Numbered from the stretch's first letter, positions 39,599-51,539 are shown. The stretch is 64,000 nucleotides of DNA from CAVUPF01 sp963777915 (GCA_963777915.1 CAVZSH010000003.1:124001-188000); one strand, 5' to 3'. Program-made: numbers and translations. The notes: generated by a model from the sequence alone, not told the origin.

Positions 39599-40954
39599 TC
39601 AGCCCTTCTTCACCAGGCGAGCTCCGTTCGCCGAGTCGCGGACCTCCCAGCCCAGCTCGTCCAGCAGGTCGCGGATCTGATCGGCACGGGCGAAATCCCT
39701 CGCCGCGCGGGCGCTCTCGCGCTCGGCGAGCAGGCGCTCTGCCTCCTCGTCTACCTCCTCCGCGACACTGGCAAGCGAATCGAGGCCGACCAGGTCGAGC
39801 ATCTCGCGCAGCGCCTGTGGCGCGCCCGCCAGCTCGCGTCGGTTCGCCTCTCTGACCAGCTCGAACGCCTCGGCCATCGCCCGCTGCGTGTTGAAGTCCT
39901 CGGCGAGGGCCTGGCGAAAGGCCTCGCGCCGCGCTGTGACCAACTCGTCCTCGCCGCCGGATGCGAGCGCGCCGCAGGGATGCTCGCGGAAGAAGTTTCG
40001 CAGCCGCTCGACGCGCGCCCCTGACTGCTCCATCTGCTCGACACCGAAGGCGAGCGGCTGGCGGTAGTGGCCGGAGATCAGATAGTCGAGGACCGCCTCG
40101 CGCCCGTAGCGCTCGAGCGCCTCGGATAGCTGGAAGATATTGCCCTCCGACTTCGACATCTTGGCGGCGTCGGCCTCGATCATCCCGTTGTGCATCCAGA
40201 CCCGGGCAAACTGGCGCCCCGCCGCCTCGGACTGGGCGATCTCGTTCTCGTGATGGGGGAAGACCAGGTCCGAGCCGCCACCATGGATCGCAAAGGCGGG
40301 TCCCAGCTCCGCCTCGGCCATCGCCGAGCACTCAATGTGCCAGCCGGGGCGACCCGGGCCCCACGGAGAGTCCCAGCAGCTGTCCTCGCCTTCCTTGCGC
40401 GCCTTCCATAGCGCGAAGTCGAGCCGATCCTCCTTCAATGAGGCCGAGCCGGCCTCCTCGCCCTGGTCCATGTCCTCCGTAGGGCGGTTGGAGAGCTTTC
40501 CGTAGCCAGCGAAGCTGCGGACCCGAAAATAAACATCCCCTCCGGACTCATAAGCGTGCCCGGATTCGACCAGCTCGGCGATCAGCCCGACGATCCTCTC
40601 GATCGTCTCGCTCGCCAGCGGCTCGGCGTCGGGGCGCCCCAACCCAAGCCGATCGGTGTCCTCGAAATAAGCCTCTGTCATCCGCGCCGCGAACTCCGCC
40701 GAGGGCTCCCCCGCCTCGCGTGCAGCCACATAGATCTTGTCATTGATATCGGTGACGTTGACGACCAGCTTCGCCCTATAACCCTCTGACCTCAAGAAGC
40801 GGGCGAGCAGTGAGAAGACGACGAACGGCCGCGCATTGCCGATGTGGATCCTGCTGTAGACCGTCGGGCCACACGCATAGATGCCGATCTCCCCGCCTGC
40901 ATCGAGCGCCTGAAGCTCCCCTGTCAGCGTGTCCTTGATCCTCACCTCGCGCAT
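39599..40954 (-). CDS. cysS: Cysteinyl-tRNA synthetase
   Basis: 451 aa from the ATG at 40954 (MREVRIKDTLTGE). Class I signatures HIGNARP and KMSKSEGN, with the zinc-site pattern IYACGPTVYS and later WHIECSAMA and HHENEIAQSEA. It charges tRNA-Cys. A longer open frame upstream is not coding. In the same order relative to rlmB and sigH as in Bacillus. Confidence 0.96.
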   Translation of the reverse strand: MREVRIKDTLTGELQALDAGGEIGIYACGPTVYSRIHIGNARPFVVFSLLARFLRSEGYRAKLVVNVTDINDKIYVAAREAGEPSAEFAARMTEAYFEDTDRLGLGRPDAEPLASETIERIVGLIAELVESGHAYESGGDVYFRVRSFAGYGKLSNRPTEDMDQGEEAGSASLKEDRLDFALWKARKEGEDSCWDSPWGPGRPGWHIECSAMAEAELGPAFAIHGGGSDLVFPHHENEIAQSEAAGRQFARVWMHNGMIEADAAKMSKSEGNIFQLSEALERYGREAVLDYLISGHYRQPLAFGVEQMEQSGARVERLRNFFREHPCGALASGGEDELVTARREAFRQALAEDFNTQRAMAEAFELVREANRRELAGAPQALREMLDLVGLDSLASVAEEVDEEAERLLAERESARAARDFARADQIRDLLDELGWEVRDSANGARLVKKG

Positions 40955-40967
40955 CGCGAGGCGGAGC

Positions 40968-41837
40968 CTAGAAGGTTCTGTATCCGGCGGTTGAGGCCGC
41001 CGACTCCGAGCGCGCCCAAGCGGGCGCCGTCTCCTCGGCGGCGGCAAGCGCCTCGCGCTTTGCCTTGTTGGAGCTCGCCTTAATCTCCTCCTCTGCAGCC
41101 TGCCGAGCCCGCTCCTCACGACGCTCGGCCTGCACCCGAATCCGGTCTGACTCGGCGCGGAGCTGGTCCTCGGCTCGTGCCCGGGCGACTCCTGCGGCCT
41201 CCTGCTCGACTTTCTCAATCAGCGCCTGCACTCGCTCCTCGGCCTCGCGGCGCACCTCCTCGGTGCCCTCCATCACGCGCCGTTCGATCTCGGTCTCGAT
41301 CCGCACCGCCTCCTCGTGCGCCGCGGCCGCAGCCGCCTCGGCGTCGGCTGCCCGCTGCTCGGCCGCGGCAACCCTGCGGTCAGCCTCGAGCTCGACCTCC
41401 TCACGGGCCTCGTGAGTTCGGCGCTCGGCCTCCCGCTCCAGCTTGGCGACCGCCTTGGCCAGCGACTGCTTTGTCTCGGCACGGACTGCCGCCAGCTCGC
41501 CCCTAAGCGCTTCGCGGTCGCGCTCTGCTCCCTGTTGCAGCTCCTCGAAGGCCTTCTCGGCGCGGTCCCTGGCGGCTTCGGCGCGCCCCGAGCGTGCCTC
41601 CGCCTCGCGCCGACCGGCGCGCTCGGCGCCGATACGCTCGCGCCCCTCCTCGCCGAGCTTGGACAGCGTCGCGATCGCCCGCTCCTTCAGCTCGGCGCGC
41701 ACTGCCTCCGTCCTCGCCTCGGCCTCCCCGACCCGCTTCTCGCTGAGACGGACCCACTCCAGGGCCTGCTCGGCGACGCCGCGCACAGCCTCCCTTGCCT
41801 CACCGACCGCTTGCAGCTGAACCGCGGGTTCACCCAT
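40968..41837 (-). CDS. Long coiled-coil protein of unknown function
   Basis: 289 aa from the ATG at 41837 (MGEPAVQLQAVGEAREAV). Nearly the whole protein is one charged Ala/Glu/Arg-rich helix with heptad spacing, lacking Pro between about residues 20 and 270. No membrane segment or signal peptide. Such proteins act as scaffolds or filament-like elements; a DivIVA-like or polar role is possible but not shown. It lies 13 bp upstream of cysS, hence probably co-transcribed. Confidence 0.75.
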   Translation of the reverse strand: MGEPAVQLQAVGEAREAVRGVAEQALEWVRLSEKRVGEAEARTEAVRAELKERAIATLSKLGEEGRERIGAERAGRREAEARSGRAEAARDRAEKAFEELQQGAERDREALRGELAAVRAETKQSLAKAVAKLEREAERRTHEAREEVELEADRRVAAAEQRAADAEAAAAAAHEEAVRIETEIERRVMEGTEEVRREAEERVQALIEKVEQEAAGVARARAEDQLRAESDRIRVQAERREERARQAAEEEIKASSNKAKREALAAAEETAPAWARSESAASTAGYRTF

Positions 41838-41913
41838 GTCCGGGCAACCTACTATGGGCACCGGAAGCGACGCCACCCGGGCGCTTGACAAAAAAGGCGC
41901 AAATTGCGCCGCC

Positions 41914-43566
41914 TCAGGCGGACTTCTGGGTCTCGCGCTCGCGCAGCTCGCGCTTGAGGATCTTGCCGGTTGCATTGCGCGGCAGCTCGTCGAGGAACTC
42001 AACCTCGCGCGGGGTCTTATAGGAGGCCAGGTTGGCCTTGACGTGAGCCTTGAGGTCCTCCTCGGAGACCCCCCCATTCTTGGCGAGCACCACGAAGGCC
42101 TTGAGCCTCTGTCCAAAGCCCTCATCGGGTACGCCGATCACCGCTGCCTCGACCACGCCCTCGTGGTCTGCAAGCAGGTCCTCGACCTCGCGCGGAAAGA
42201 CGTTCTCCCCACCGGAAACGATCATCTCGTCGTCACGGCCGTCGATGAAGAGCCGTCCCGCGGAGTCGATGTGGCCGACGTCGCCGCTGGAGAGGAGGCC
42301 GTCGATCGCCTCCTTGCCGCCGCCGCCGGTGTACCCCTCAAACGACATCTCGTTGCCGACGAAGATCCGACCGACCTGGCCGCGCGGCACCTCCCGCCCG
42401 CTCTCGTCGTAGAGGCGCACGGCGGTGCCGTGCGGCGGTCGGCCGGCGGTCCCCGGCGCGGCGCGCAGGTCCTCGGGGGTGGCGACGGTCGCGTATGCGA
42501 CCTCGGTCGAGCCGTAGAGGTTGTAGACGTTGTCGCCGAAGCGGTTCATCCAAGCGGTGGCCAGATCGCCGGGCAGCGCCGAGCCGGAGAGCGAGGTGAT
42601 CCGCAGCGAGGAGAGGTCGTATTTGGCAAGCGTCTCCTCGGGGAGCTGAAGGATCCGTTGGATCATCACCGGCACCGCCGCCAACACCTCGGCTCGGCTT
42701 TCCTGGACGGCGAGCAGGGTGTCCTCAGGGTCAAAGCGGCGCCGCAGCACCATCGTCGAGGCGGTCGGCAGACTGATCACCAGGTGAAAGAAGCCCCAGG
42801 AATGAAAGAGCGGGGCGGCGATGACCATCGTCTCGCGAACCCGAAACGGAATCCTCTCGATCAGCGCCGCCATTGCGAGCAGGCCGTCGGGGCTGGAGCG
42901 CTGGGCGCCCTTCGGCGCTCCCGTCGTCCCGGAGGTGAGGATCACGAAGCGCGGCTTGTCGGGAGGCGGTTTCAGGTTCGCTTCGTCGCCGCCGCCGATC
43001 AGTTGCTCTAGGGTCGGCTCGCCCGGCTCCTCACCGTCGCACCACCCGACCACCCGGGACACCCCACTGTCGACGCCCTCCAGCAGCCCGGTGAACTCCT
43101 CGTCATAGACGAGCACCTTGGGACCCTCGCGGCCGATCACCTCGGCGAGCTGGGGGGCGGCGAACATCGTGTTGAGGTACAGAGCGCTGGCGCCGAGCTT
43201 TGCGGCGGCAAGGGTCGCCTCCACGAAGCCGCGATGGTTGCGGCACATTATCCCGACCCCATCCCCGTAGCCGATCCCCATCTCGGCGAAGGCGTGGGCA
43301 AGGGCGTTGGAGCGGCGGTGGACCCGCTCGAAGCTGAGCGAGCCGCGCTCATCGATCAGCGCGATCTCGTGCGGGTAGTGGATCGCCGCCGTGGCGATGC
43401 CGGTCGCCGGCGAGGCGCCCCAGCGCAGGAAAGTCACCCCGATCTTCGCCGCCTTGTCGGGACGCAGCGGCGTCAGGATCCCTGCCTCGTGCAGCACTTT
43501 GGCCTCAAACGCAGCGTCCGATAGCGACGCCCGGGCGTTCGACATTATCGAGCTGAGGTTCCCCAT
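41914..43566 (-). CDS. AMP-forming acyl-CoA synthetase
   Basis: 550 aa. ANL superfamily: P-loop-like LTSGTTGAPKGAQRSSPDG, NLYGSTEVAYATVATPEDL, hinge GRDDEMIVSGGENVFPREVE and catalytic Lys in NATGKILKRELRE. FadD-like: it makes acyl-AMP and then acyl-CoA. The gene may feed the beta-oxidation enzymes elsewhere in the window. ATG at 43545 is an alternative start; neither has a clear ribosome site. Confidence 0.9.
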   Translation of the reverse strand: MGNLSSIMSNARASLSDAAFEAKVLHEAGILTPLRPDKAAKIGVTFLRWGASPATGIATAAIHYPHEIALIDERGSLSFERVHRRSNALAHAFAEMGIGYGDGVGIMCRNHRGFVEATLAAAKLGASALYLNTMFAAPQLAEVIGREGPKVLVYDEEFTGLLEGVDSGVSRVVGWCDGEEPGEPTLEQLIGGGDEANLKPPPDKPRFVILTSGTTGAPKGAQRSSPDGLLAMAALIERIPFRVRETMVIAAPLFHSWGFFHLVISLPTASTMVLRRRFDPEDTLLAVQESRAEVLAAVPVMIQRILQLPEETLAKYDLSSLRITSLSGSALPGDLATAWMNRFGDNVYNLYGSTEVAYATVATPEDLRAAPGTAGRPPHGTAVRLYDESGREVPRGQVGRIFVGNEMSFEGYTGGGGKEAIDGLLSSGDVGHIDSAGRLFIDGRDDEMIVSGGENVFPREVEDLLADHEGVVEAAVIGVPDEGFGQRLKAFVVLAKNGGVSEEDLKAHVKANLASYKTPREVEFLDELPRNATGKILKRELRERETQKSA

Positions 43567-43587
43567 CGGAGCCGGGAAGCCTAGTGC

Positions 43588-44043
43588 CTATCCGCCCTCG
43601 ACCGAAGCGACTGCTATGCAGGCGATTCCCTCACCGCGGCCGATCCAGCCCATCCCCTCATTGGTCGTCGCCTTGACGCTGACCCGGGCTGAGGTCGCCT
43701 CCGCGAGGATCCGCTCCATCTCGGCCCGATACGGCGCCAGCCGCGGCTGCTCGCAGACCAAGGTGGCGTCGATGTTGACGATGCGGCCGGGCACGGTGCC
43801 GAGGACGGTGCGGAGCAGATCGATCGAGTCCGCACCCTCCCACCGCTTCTCCTCGTCAGGAAAGAGCGTCCCGATGTCGCCCCTGCCCGCGGCCCCGAGC
43901 AGCGCGTCGATCACCGCGTGGGTGAGGACGTCGGCGTCGGAGTGTCCGGCCAGACCGCGATCGTGCTCAATCTCGACCCCGCCGAGCACCAGGCGCCGAC
44001 CCTCGGCAAAGCGGTGGCTGTCGTAGCCGATCCCAACGCTCAT
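43588..44043 (-). CDS. ispF: 2-C-methyl-D-erythritol 2,4-cyclodiphosphate synthase
   Basis: 151 aa, the usual length. GIGYDSHRFAEGR gives the zinc ligands Asp and His; AGHSDADVLTHAVIDALLGA and DIGTLFPD are the family core, and ATTNEGMGWIGRGEGIAC the CDP-binding end. Fifth enzyme of the non-mevalonate isoprenoid pathway. Its start overlaps the PHP gene stop (ATGA). Confidence 0.96.
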   Translation of the reverse strand: MSVGIGYDSHRFAEGRRLVLGGVEIEHDRGLAGHSDADVLTHAVIDALLGAAGRGDIGTLFPDEEKRWEGADSIDLLRTVLGTVPGRIVNIDATLVCEQPRLAPYRAEMERILAEATSARVSVKATTNEGMGWIGRGEGIACIAVASVEGG

Positions 44044-44891
44044 CTATCTGCATCCTCGCTTACCGCGGCACCGAGCGGCTCGAGCCGGCGCTGGCGACCC
44101 TCAAAGACGCAGATCTCACCGACGCCGAGCCTGCCGAGGAACTCGATCGCCCGCTCATAGCCGAAGCCGACCTGCTCGGGCAGGTGGGCGTCGGAGGAGA
44201 GGGCGAAGACGGCACCCGCCTCTACGCACATCTCGGCGAACTCAGGCGCCGGATAGATCTCCCCAGCCGGCTTGCGCAGTCCGGCGGTCGAGACCTCCAC
44301 CGCGATCCCACTCTCGACGATCGCCTCGATCGCAGGCTCATAGAAGAAGCGGGGATCGCGCTCGGGCAGCGGCCTGGCGGCGCCCCAAACCTTGACCAGG
44401 TCAGGGTGGGCGAGGATGTCGAAGAGGCCGGATCGGGCGCACTCGGCAAGCGAGGCGAAGTAACGGCGCCAGATCTCATCGGGATCGCCCTCGCTCTCCC
44501 ACACGTCCCAGCCATCGTCGTCGACCGCGCGCTCGCCGAGGAAGTGGACCGAGCCGATCACGTAGTCGAAGTCGCGCCTGCCCAGCAGCGAGGCGGTGCG
44601 GTCCTCGGCGCCGGGAACGAAGTCGCACTCCAGGCCCAACCTCAGCGGCGTCCCACCTACGAACTCGCAGTAGGCGTCGAGATCGTCGCGGGCGCTCTGC
44701 ACCCAGGAGGGATGGCGCCAGAGCTCGAGCGCCTCGGTGAAGCGGTAGACGTGCTCGGAGACCCCCAGCTCTGCCACCCCCGCCGCGCCCGCCGCGGCTA
44801 GGTAGCGATCGACATTTTCGGCGGTGAAGAAACGCTCCGGCGGCGTCTCGTCCTCGTCGGGGCGCAGGTGGACGTGGTAGTCGGTGAGCAC
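44040..44891 (-). CDS. PHP-domain phosphatase (histidinol-phosphatase family)
   Basis: 283 aa, GTG start. Opens LTDYHVHLRPDEDETP with the metal His-x-His, then GVSEHVYRF and the strand FDYVIGSVHFLG; DILAHPDLVK and LSSDAHLPEQVG complete the PHP metal site. Length fits HisJ/HisK-type histidinol-phosphate phosphatase, the penultimate histidine step. The ATGA overlap with ispF and position after ispD are unusual company for a histidine gene, so another phosphoester substrate is possible. Confidence 0.82.
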   Translation of the reverse strand: MLTDYHVHLRPDEDETPPERFFTAENVDRYLAAAGAAGVAELGVSEHVYRFTEALELWRHPSWVQSARDDLDAYCEFVGGTPLRLGLECDFVPGAEDRTASLLGRRDFDYVIGSVHFLGERAVDDDGWDVWESEGDPDEIWRRYFASLAECARSGLFDILAHPDLVKVWGAARPLPERDPRFFYEPAIEAIVESGIAVEVSTAGLRKPAGEIYPAPEFAEMCVEAGAVFALSSDAHLPEQVGFGYERAIEFLGRLGVGEICVFEGRQRRLEPLGAAVSEDADR

Positions 44892-44926
44892 GCGGCCGCA
44901 CGCTACCGCCCGCGCCTGAGCCGCCG

Positions 44927-45667
44927 CTATGCCGAGTCGGCGAGCAGCAGCTCCGCCAGCCTGAGATCGAGCGGCGTCGTCACCTTGAGGTTCTCCGCCG
45001 GCGAGGGATGGATCAGCACCCTGCCGCCCGCCGCCTCGACCAGCATCGCCTCGTCGGTGGCGGCGCTGCGCACCTCCGTCTTCGCCGCGAGCGCCTCGCG
45101 TAGCGCGCCGACGCGGAAGAGCTGCGGCGTCTGTGCCGCCCAGAGACGATTGCGCTCAAGGGTCGCCTCGACGATGAGCGCCCCGTTCCCGACGCCGGCC
45201 TCCTTGATCGTGTCCGCGACCGGGGTCGCGGCGATGACGCCATCTGCTCGGGGGTCGCCTTCAAGGGCGCTGACCAGGTCCTCGATCAGCCCCGAGGTGA
45301 TCAGCGGCCTCGCGGCGTCATGGACGGCGACGAGCTCGGTTCCGACCGCCTCCAGGGCTCTGGATACCGACTCAGCTCGCGTCTTGCCGCCGGCAACGAC
45401 GCCGAGATCGCCGCCCGCCAGCTCGTGGACGTGGCCCGCCGGTGCGGCGATCACAATCGAGCAGACTGACTCGGCAGCCCGGAAAGCCGCAATCGACCAC
45501 TCGACCATCGGCCTGCCCGCCACCGCCACGAAGGCCTTCGGACCGCCGGCTCCGAGCCTCTCTCCGGAGCCGGCGGCCGCGATGACCGCTGTGACGGATG
45601 CTGCCGCGCTGCTACGCGGTGGTGGCGAAGCGCTCCTCCAGCAGTCCGTCGAGGTACTCCTCGGCAC
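44927..45667 (-). CDS. ispD: 2-C-methyl-D-erythritol 4-phosphate cytidylyltransferase
   Basis: The conserved enzyme begins at VTAVIAAAGSGERLGAGGPK (from 45595), followed by VHDAARPLI, ADGVIAATPVADTIKEA and AAQTPQLFRV, all classic for IspD. It joins CTP and MEP in isoprenoid synthesis. The start is a problem: no ATG, GTG or TTG lies at the expected place. The nearest in-frame GTG is 45667, inside carD, giving a 246-aa protein with an odd 24-residue lead. A GTC at 45595 or a sequence error are alternatives. Overlaps the carD 3' end. Confidence 0.88.
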   Translation of the reverse strand: MPRSTSTDCWRSASPPPRSSAAASVTAVIAAAGSGERLGAGGPKAFVAVAGRPMVEWSIAAFRAAESVCSIVIAAPAGHVHELAGGDLGVVAGGKTRAESVSRALEAVGTELVAVHDAARPLITSGLIEDLVSALEGDPRADGVIAATPVADTIKEAGVGNGALIVEATLERNRLWAAQTPQLFRVGALREALAAKTEVRSAATDEAMLVEAAGGRVLIHPSPAENLKVTTPLDLRLAELLLADSA

Positions 45668-46148
45668 CCTCCTCGTCCTTGTCGAGCGCGTACATGAACT
45701 CCGATGCGAGAATCTTCTTTGCCCGCGTGTACATCTGCTTCTCGCCGGTGGAGAGCCCCTTCTCCATCTCGCGAATCGCCAGGTTGCGGACGACCTCGGC
45801 CAGCTCGAACACGTCGCCGGTCTTGATCTTCTCGCGGTTGTACTTGAAGCGCCGGTTCCAGTTCTTCGGCATCTCCGACACGTCGTCGGTGAGGACATCG
45901 GTCACTTTCTTGATCTCTTCCTCATCGATCACGCGGCGCAGCCCTGCCAGGCCGGCGTTTTCGCAGGGGACCATCACGGTGAGCTCGTTGTGGAGGATCT
46001 TGATCGTGAGGTACTCACGCTCGGTCCCCATCAGCTCCCGGGACTCCTTCTTCAGCACGAGGCCTGCTCCGTGGTGGGGGTAGACGACCTTGTCACCCTC
46101 CTCGAAGTCGCAGACGTAAACGACGTCCTCCTCGAAGCCTGCCTCCAT
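45612..46148 (-). CDS. carD: CarD-family transcription regulator
   Basis: 178 aa from the ATG at 46148, preceded by GAGGA. N-terminal RNA-polymerase-interacting domain (EGDKVVYPHHGAGLVLKKES, then YLTIKILHNELTVMVPCENA) and a C-terminal helical DNA-binding domain (EMPKNWNRRFKYNREKIKTG). CarD stabilises open promoter complexes, notably at rRNA promoters. An ATT at 46169, exactly six bases after AAGGAG, is an alternative start that would add seven residues. Encoded between disA and ispD. Confidence 0.94.
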   Translation of the reverse strand: MEAGFEEDVVYVCDFEEGDKVVYPHHGAGLVLKKESRELMGTEREYLTIKILHNELTVMVPCENAGLAGLRRVIDEEEIKKVTDVLTDDVSEMPKNWNRRFKYNREKIKTGDVFELAEVVRNLAIREMEKGLSTGEKQMYTRAKKILASEFMYALDKDEEGAEEYLDGLLEERFATTA

Positions 46149-46206
46149 GGCTTCCTCTAGCTCGGGAATCGCTTGCTCCTTTCGTTTGCGACGGCGCCCA
46201 TCGCCG

Positions 46207-47319
46207 TCAGCTCTGCAAGTACCGGTCGACCAGGTCGACCTCCTGAAGCCTCCGCAGGCCCTCGCGGATGTCCTTGGCCCTGGTCGGACCGACTCCGTCG
46301 ACGGCCTCGAGATCGGCGTCGGAGGCCGCGAGGACCTCCTCCAGCCCGCCGAGCTCGTGGATGATCTTCTGGACGACAAGCTTGGGGATGCGGGGGACAC
46401 GGCCCAGCACGCGGTAGCCGCGCGGCGCGACCGGGAAGTCAAGGGTGTTCATCTTGCGGTCATAACCAAGCAGCTCGGCGAGACGGCCGAAGTCGAGCAC
46501 GTCCTGGTGAGGCATGCGGGCGAGCGCCTGGAGCACGGCGGCGAGGTTCTGCTCGGAGTCCTCGACCGAGTAGTCGCGGACCAGCGCCGTCTTGTCGGCG
46601 GCGACGCCGACCATCGTCTCCTCCAGCTGCATCTCGATCAGGCGCCCCTCGGTGCCGAGCTCGACGATGTAGCGCTCGACCTCGACCGCCATCCGGGTCA
46701 CAAGCTCGGCCCGCTGAAGCACGGCGAGCACGTCATAGAGGACGCCGCCGCCCTCGAACTCAAGCACGGTGAGACGGGCGGATACCTGATCGAGCCGGTC
46801 GCGATACTTATCGAGCGTCGCCAGCCCTTGGTTCGCCTTGGCCAGCACCGCGGGGATGTCCTGGAGGATGTACTTCGTCGCCTCGACGTAGAGCGAGACG
46901 ACGTCGCGGCGCTGTGAGATCGCGATGACCAGGGCGTCGGTCTGTTTGGATACGCGCTCGGCAGTGCGGTGGCGGGTGCCGGTCTCCGAGGAAAGGATCG
47001 TCGGGTCAGGCATAAGCTGGACATTCGCCCAGGCGATGTTCGTAGCCTCGGCGTTGAGGACGATCGCGCCGTCCATCTTCGCCACCTGGTAGAGCATCGC
47101 CGGGGTGTAGTCGATGTCCAGCTTGATCCCGCCGGAGAGCAGGTGGGAGACGTCCTCGAGGTCACCGACGACGATCAGCCCCCCGGTGCGGGAGTGGACG
47201 ATGTTGTCGAGCCCCTCGCGTAGGGCGCTGCCCGGGGCGACAACATCCAGGGCTCTTACAAGCCGGGGATCCTGTCGTTCGGACAACTCGTGAAGCTCAT
47301 CCCCGGACATAGAAGGCAT
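46207..47319 (-). CDS. disA: DNA integrity scanning diadenylate cyclase
   Basis: 370 aa. N-terminal DAC domain with DGA (83-85, KMDGAIVLNA) and RHR (116-118, GTRHRTAERV), the two motifs that bind the two ATP molecules. A helical linker follows and a C-terminal helix-hairpin-helix DNA-binding domain (LEAVDGVGPTRAKDIREGL). It makes cyclic-di-AMP and scans branched DNA. radA, its common upstream neighbour, is absent; carD follows by 58 bp. Confidence 0.97.
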   Translation of the reverse strand: MPSMSGDELHELSERQDPRLVRALDVVAPGSALREGLDNIVHSRTGGLIVVGDLEDVSHLLSGGIKLDIDYTPAMLYQVAKMDGAIVLNAEATNIAWANVQLMPDPTILSSETGTRHRTAERVSKQTDALVIAISQRRDVVSLYVEATKYILQDIPAVLAKANQGLATLDKYRDRLDQVSARLTVLEFEGGGVLYDVLAVLQRAELVTRMAVEVERYIVELGTEGRLIEMQLEETMVGVAADKTALVRDYSVEDSEQNLAAVLQALARMPHQDVLDFGRLAELLGYDRKMNTLDFPVAPRGYRVLGRVPRIPKLVVQKIIHELGGLEEVLAASDADLEAVDGVGPTRAKDIREGLRRLQEVDLVDRYLQS

Positions 47320-47625
47320 CCGCTCAAGAATGCCAAAAAGCGCTCTGGAATGCGGTCCGGTGATATCCGTGTGGAAAGGTCGGGATGCGCTTTGTCAAGG
47401 CAATGGCTTGAATCGGTGCCCGCAACTCGCGCTCTCGGAGATGCAAGCGACGCTGCTCGCGATTGCGGTGGGGCTGTCGGCCGCTACAGCCGGGTCCGGA
47501 TCGGGTCGATCGTTGGCGTAGCGAAGGCGCAAATCGGCCGCCGCCGGCGCCGCAGGGCGATCGGGGCCCACCAAAATGCCGCCGCAGCGATTGGCCCTCC
47601 TTAAGTGAGGCCTCCACCGCAGCTT
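47320..47625. other. 306-bp gap between disA and the aldo/keto reductase gene
   Basis: No gene I can support. On the minus strand there is a perfect TTGACA at 47398-47393 about 75 bp before disA, but no matching -10 at 16-18 bp (TCCACA). Short open frames here have compositions unlike the neighbours. It may hold the disA promoter. Confidence 0.4.
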
Positions 47626-48765
47626 TCAGGCGGCGGGAGCGCCGGCAAGATCGTGCTCGGGGTCGATTCCCCAGCGCGCGCCGACCTCGAGCAGGCCGGG
47701 AGTCAGCGGCCAGCGGTCGGGGCGCTCCTCCCCCTCATGCCCCGGACTGGCGCCCTTCAGCGCCATGCAGCCGGTGTTATCGCCAACCGCGCGGATCGCC
47801 GCCACATCCTCGTCGGTAAGCCTCGGCTCGGGCGGCAGAGCGGCCAGCTCGGCTCGCTTCTCCTCGATCGAGCGAGCGCCAAACCCCGCCTCCTGGATCA
47901 GGGTAGGAACCGCGCACTGGACCGCGGCGTGGGCGAGGTTCCACTGGCAGGCGAGCTGGATCGAGCTGAGGCCGGCCCGCTCAGCGATCGGCAGCACCTG
48001 CTCGAGCTTCTCCAGGCCGGCCTCGATCCAGCCGCCGGGGCGAAAGCCACGGTGATCGCCCTTTGCCAGCTCCATGCCCGGGCGCAGGTCGCCCCAGAAG
48101 AGACCGCCGTAGTCAACGACGCGGGTGATCAGCTTCACGTCGTGACGGGCCGCCGCGCCTAGGCAGAGCTCCCCCGGCCAGGGCTCGAACGGGTTGAGGA
48201 TGATCATCGCCCAATCGATCCGCTCGCCGAAGCGCTCCAAGCAGGAGATCAGGTCAAGGGTAAAGCCGTTGGCCGGGCCCGGCGCGATACCGATCTTCGC
48301 CGCCAGGCCTGCCTCGCGAAGCGCCTCCATCCCGTCCCAGACCGCCTCACTGGAGTAGCCGACACGGTCGGGGTTGTGGAGGAGCAGCAGGTCGAAGGAG
48401 GGGGCGCCAATCCGCTCGAGGCTGCGCTCAGCGGCCATCCGCAGGTATCCGGCGTACTCAGCGGCCCCCCGCAGGCGCGGGTCGGTGAAGCGGGGGAACC
48501 CCCGTGCGCCGTCGCGCTCGCCCTCATAGAAATCGTGGCCGACCGCACCGATCAGGCAGTAGGAGTCGCGCGGGAGGCCCGCCAAGGCCCGCCCGAGGAG
48601 ACGATCGGCATCCCCCTGGCCGTAGGCGTCGGCGCTGAGCACGGTGTCGATGCCGGCGCCGGGACGCAGTAGCGCCGCCAGCCGGTCCTCCTCGATCGCC
48701 TCGCCGAAGTGCAGGAACCTTCCTCCGCTCCAGGTCCCGATCGCGCTGCGGCCAGGCTCACGCAC
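47626..48765 (-). CDS. Aldo/keto reductase family protein
   Basis: 379 aa. TIM-barrel AKR pattern: the usual catalytic Asp/Tyr region is DTVLSADAYGQGDADRLL, then a His in FDLLLLHNPDRVGYSS. LSSIQLACQWNLAHAAVQCA is a family C-terminal helix. The conserved cofactor-binding end is altered. Substrate unknown. It lies between clpC and disA where Bacillus has radA, and its start is 14 bp from the clpC stop. Confidence 0.8.
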   Translation of the reverse strand: MREPGRSAIGTWSGGRFLHFGEAIEEDRLAALLRPGAGIDTVLSADAYGQGDADRLLGRALAGLPRDSYCLIGAVGHDFYEGERDGARGFPRFTDPRLRGAAEYAGYLRMAAERSLERIGAPSFDLLLLHNPDRVGYSSEAVWDGMEALREAGLAAKIGIAPGPANGFTLDLISCLERFGERIDWAMIILNPFEPWPGELCLGAAARHDVKLITRVVDYGGLFWGDLRPGMELAKGDHRGFRPGGWIEAGLEKLEQVLPIAERAGLSSIQLACQWNLAHAAVQCAVPTLIQEAGFGARSIEEKRAELAALPPEPRLTDEDVAAIRAVGDNTGCMALKGASPGHEGEERPDRWPLTPGLLEVGARWGIDPEHDLAGAPAA

Positions 48766-48779
48766 GCGCGGCGCGCCGC

Positions 48780-51380
<2,601 letters not shown>

Positions 51381-51511
51381 GAGACCTCTCTACTTAATCC
51401 AACTCGGTTCGATCGGGGAAGTACCGCAGACGCCCCTTGAGATATCGGGAGGCGCCCATCTACCCTTTAAACGATACCGAGACCGTCCAACTGGCTTTGG
51501 GCCCCGAATTT

Positions 51512-51524
51512 CCGCTCCGAGCGG
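51512..51524. terminator. Stem-loop between lysS and clpC
   Basis: CCGCT-N3-AGCGG in the 159-bp gap. It follows the lysS stop in the transcribed direction and could slow readthrough into clpC, which probably has its own promoter. No T-run in that direction, so a weak call. Confidence 0.25.
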
Positions 51525-51539
51525 CCTTTTGGACCCCGA

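Noticed and set aside
47393..47398. disA promoter from TTGACA
   Set aside because: No acceptable -10 at 16-18 bp, so a promoter was not called.
47324..47617. 97-codon open frame in the disA upstream gap
   Set aside because: No ribosome site and no recognisable pattern; composition is unlike neighbouring genes, so I left the gap without a gene.
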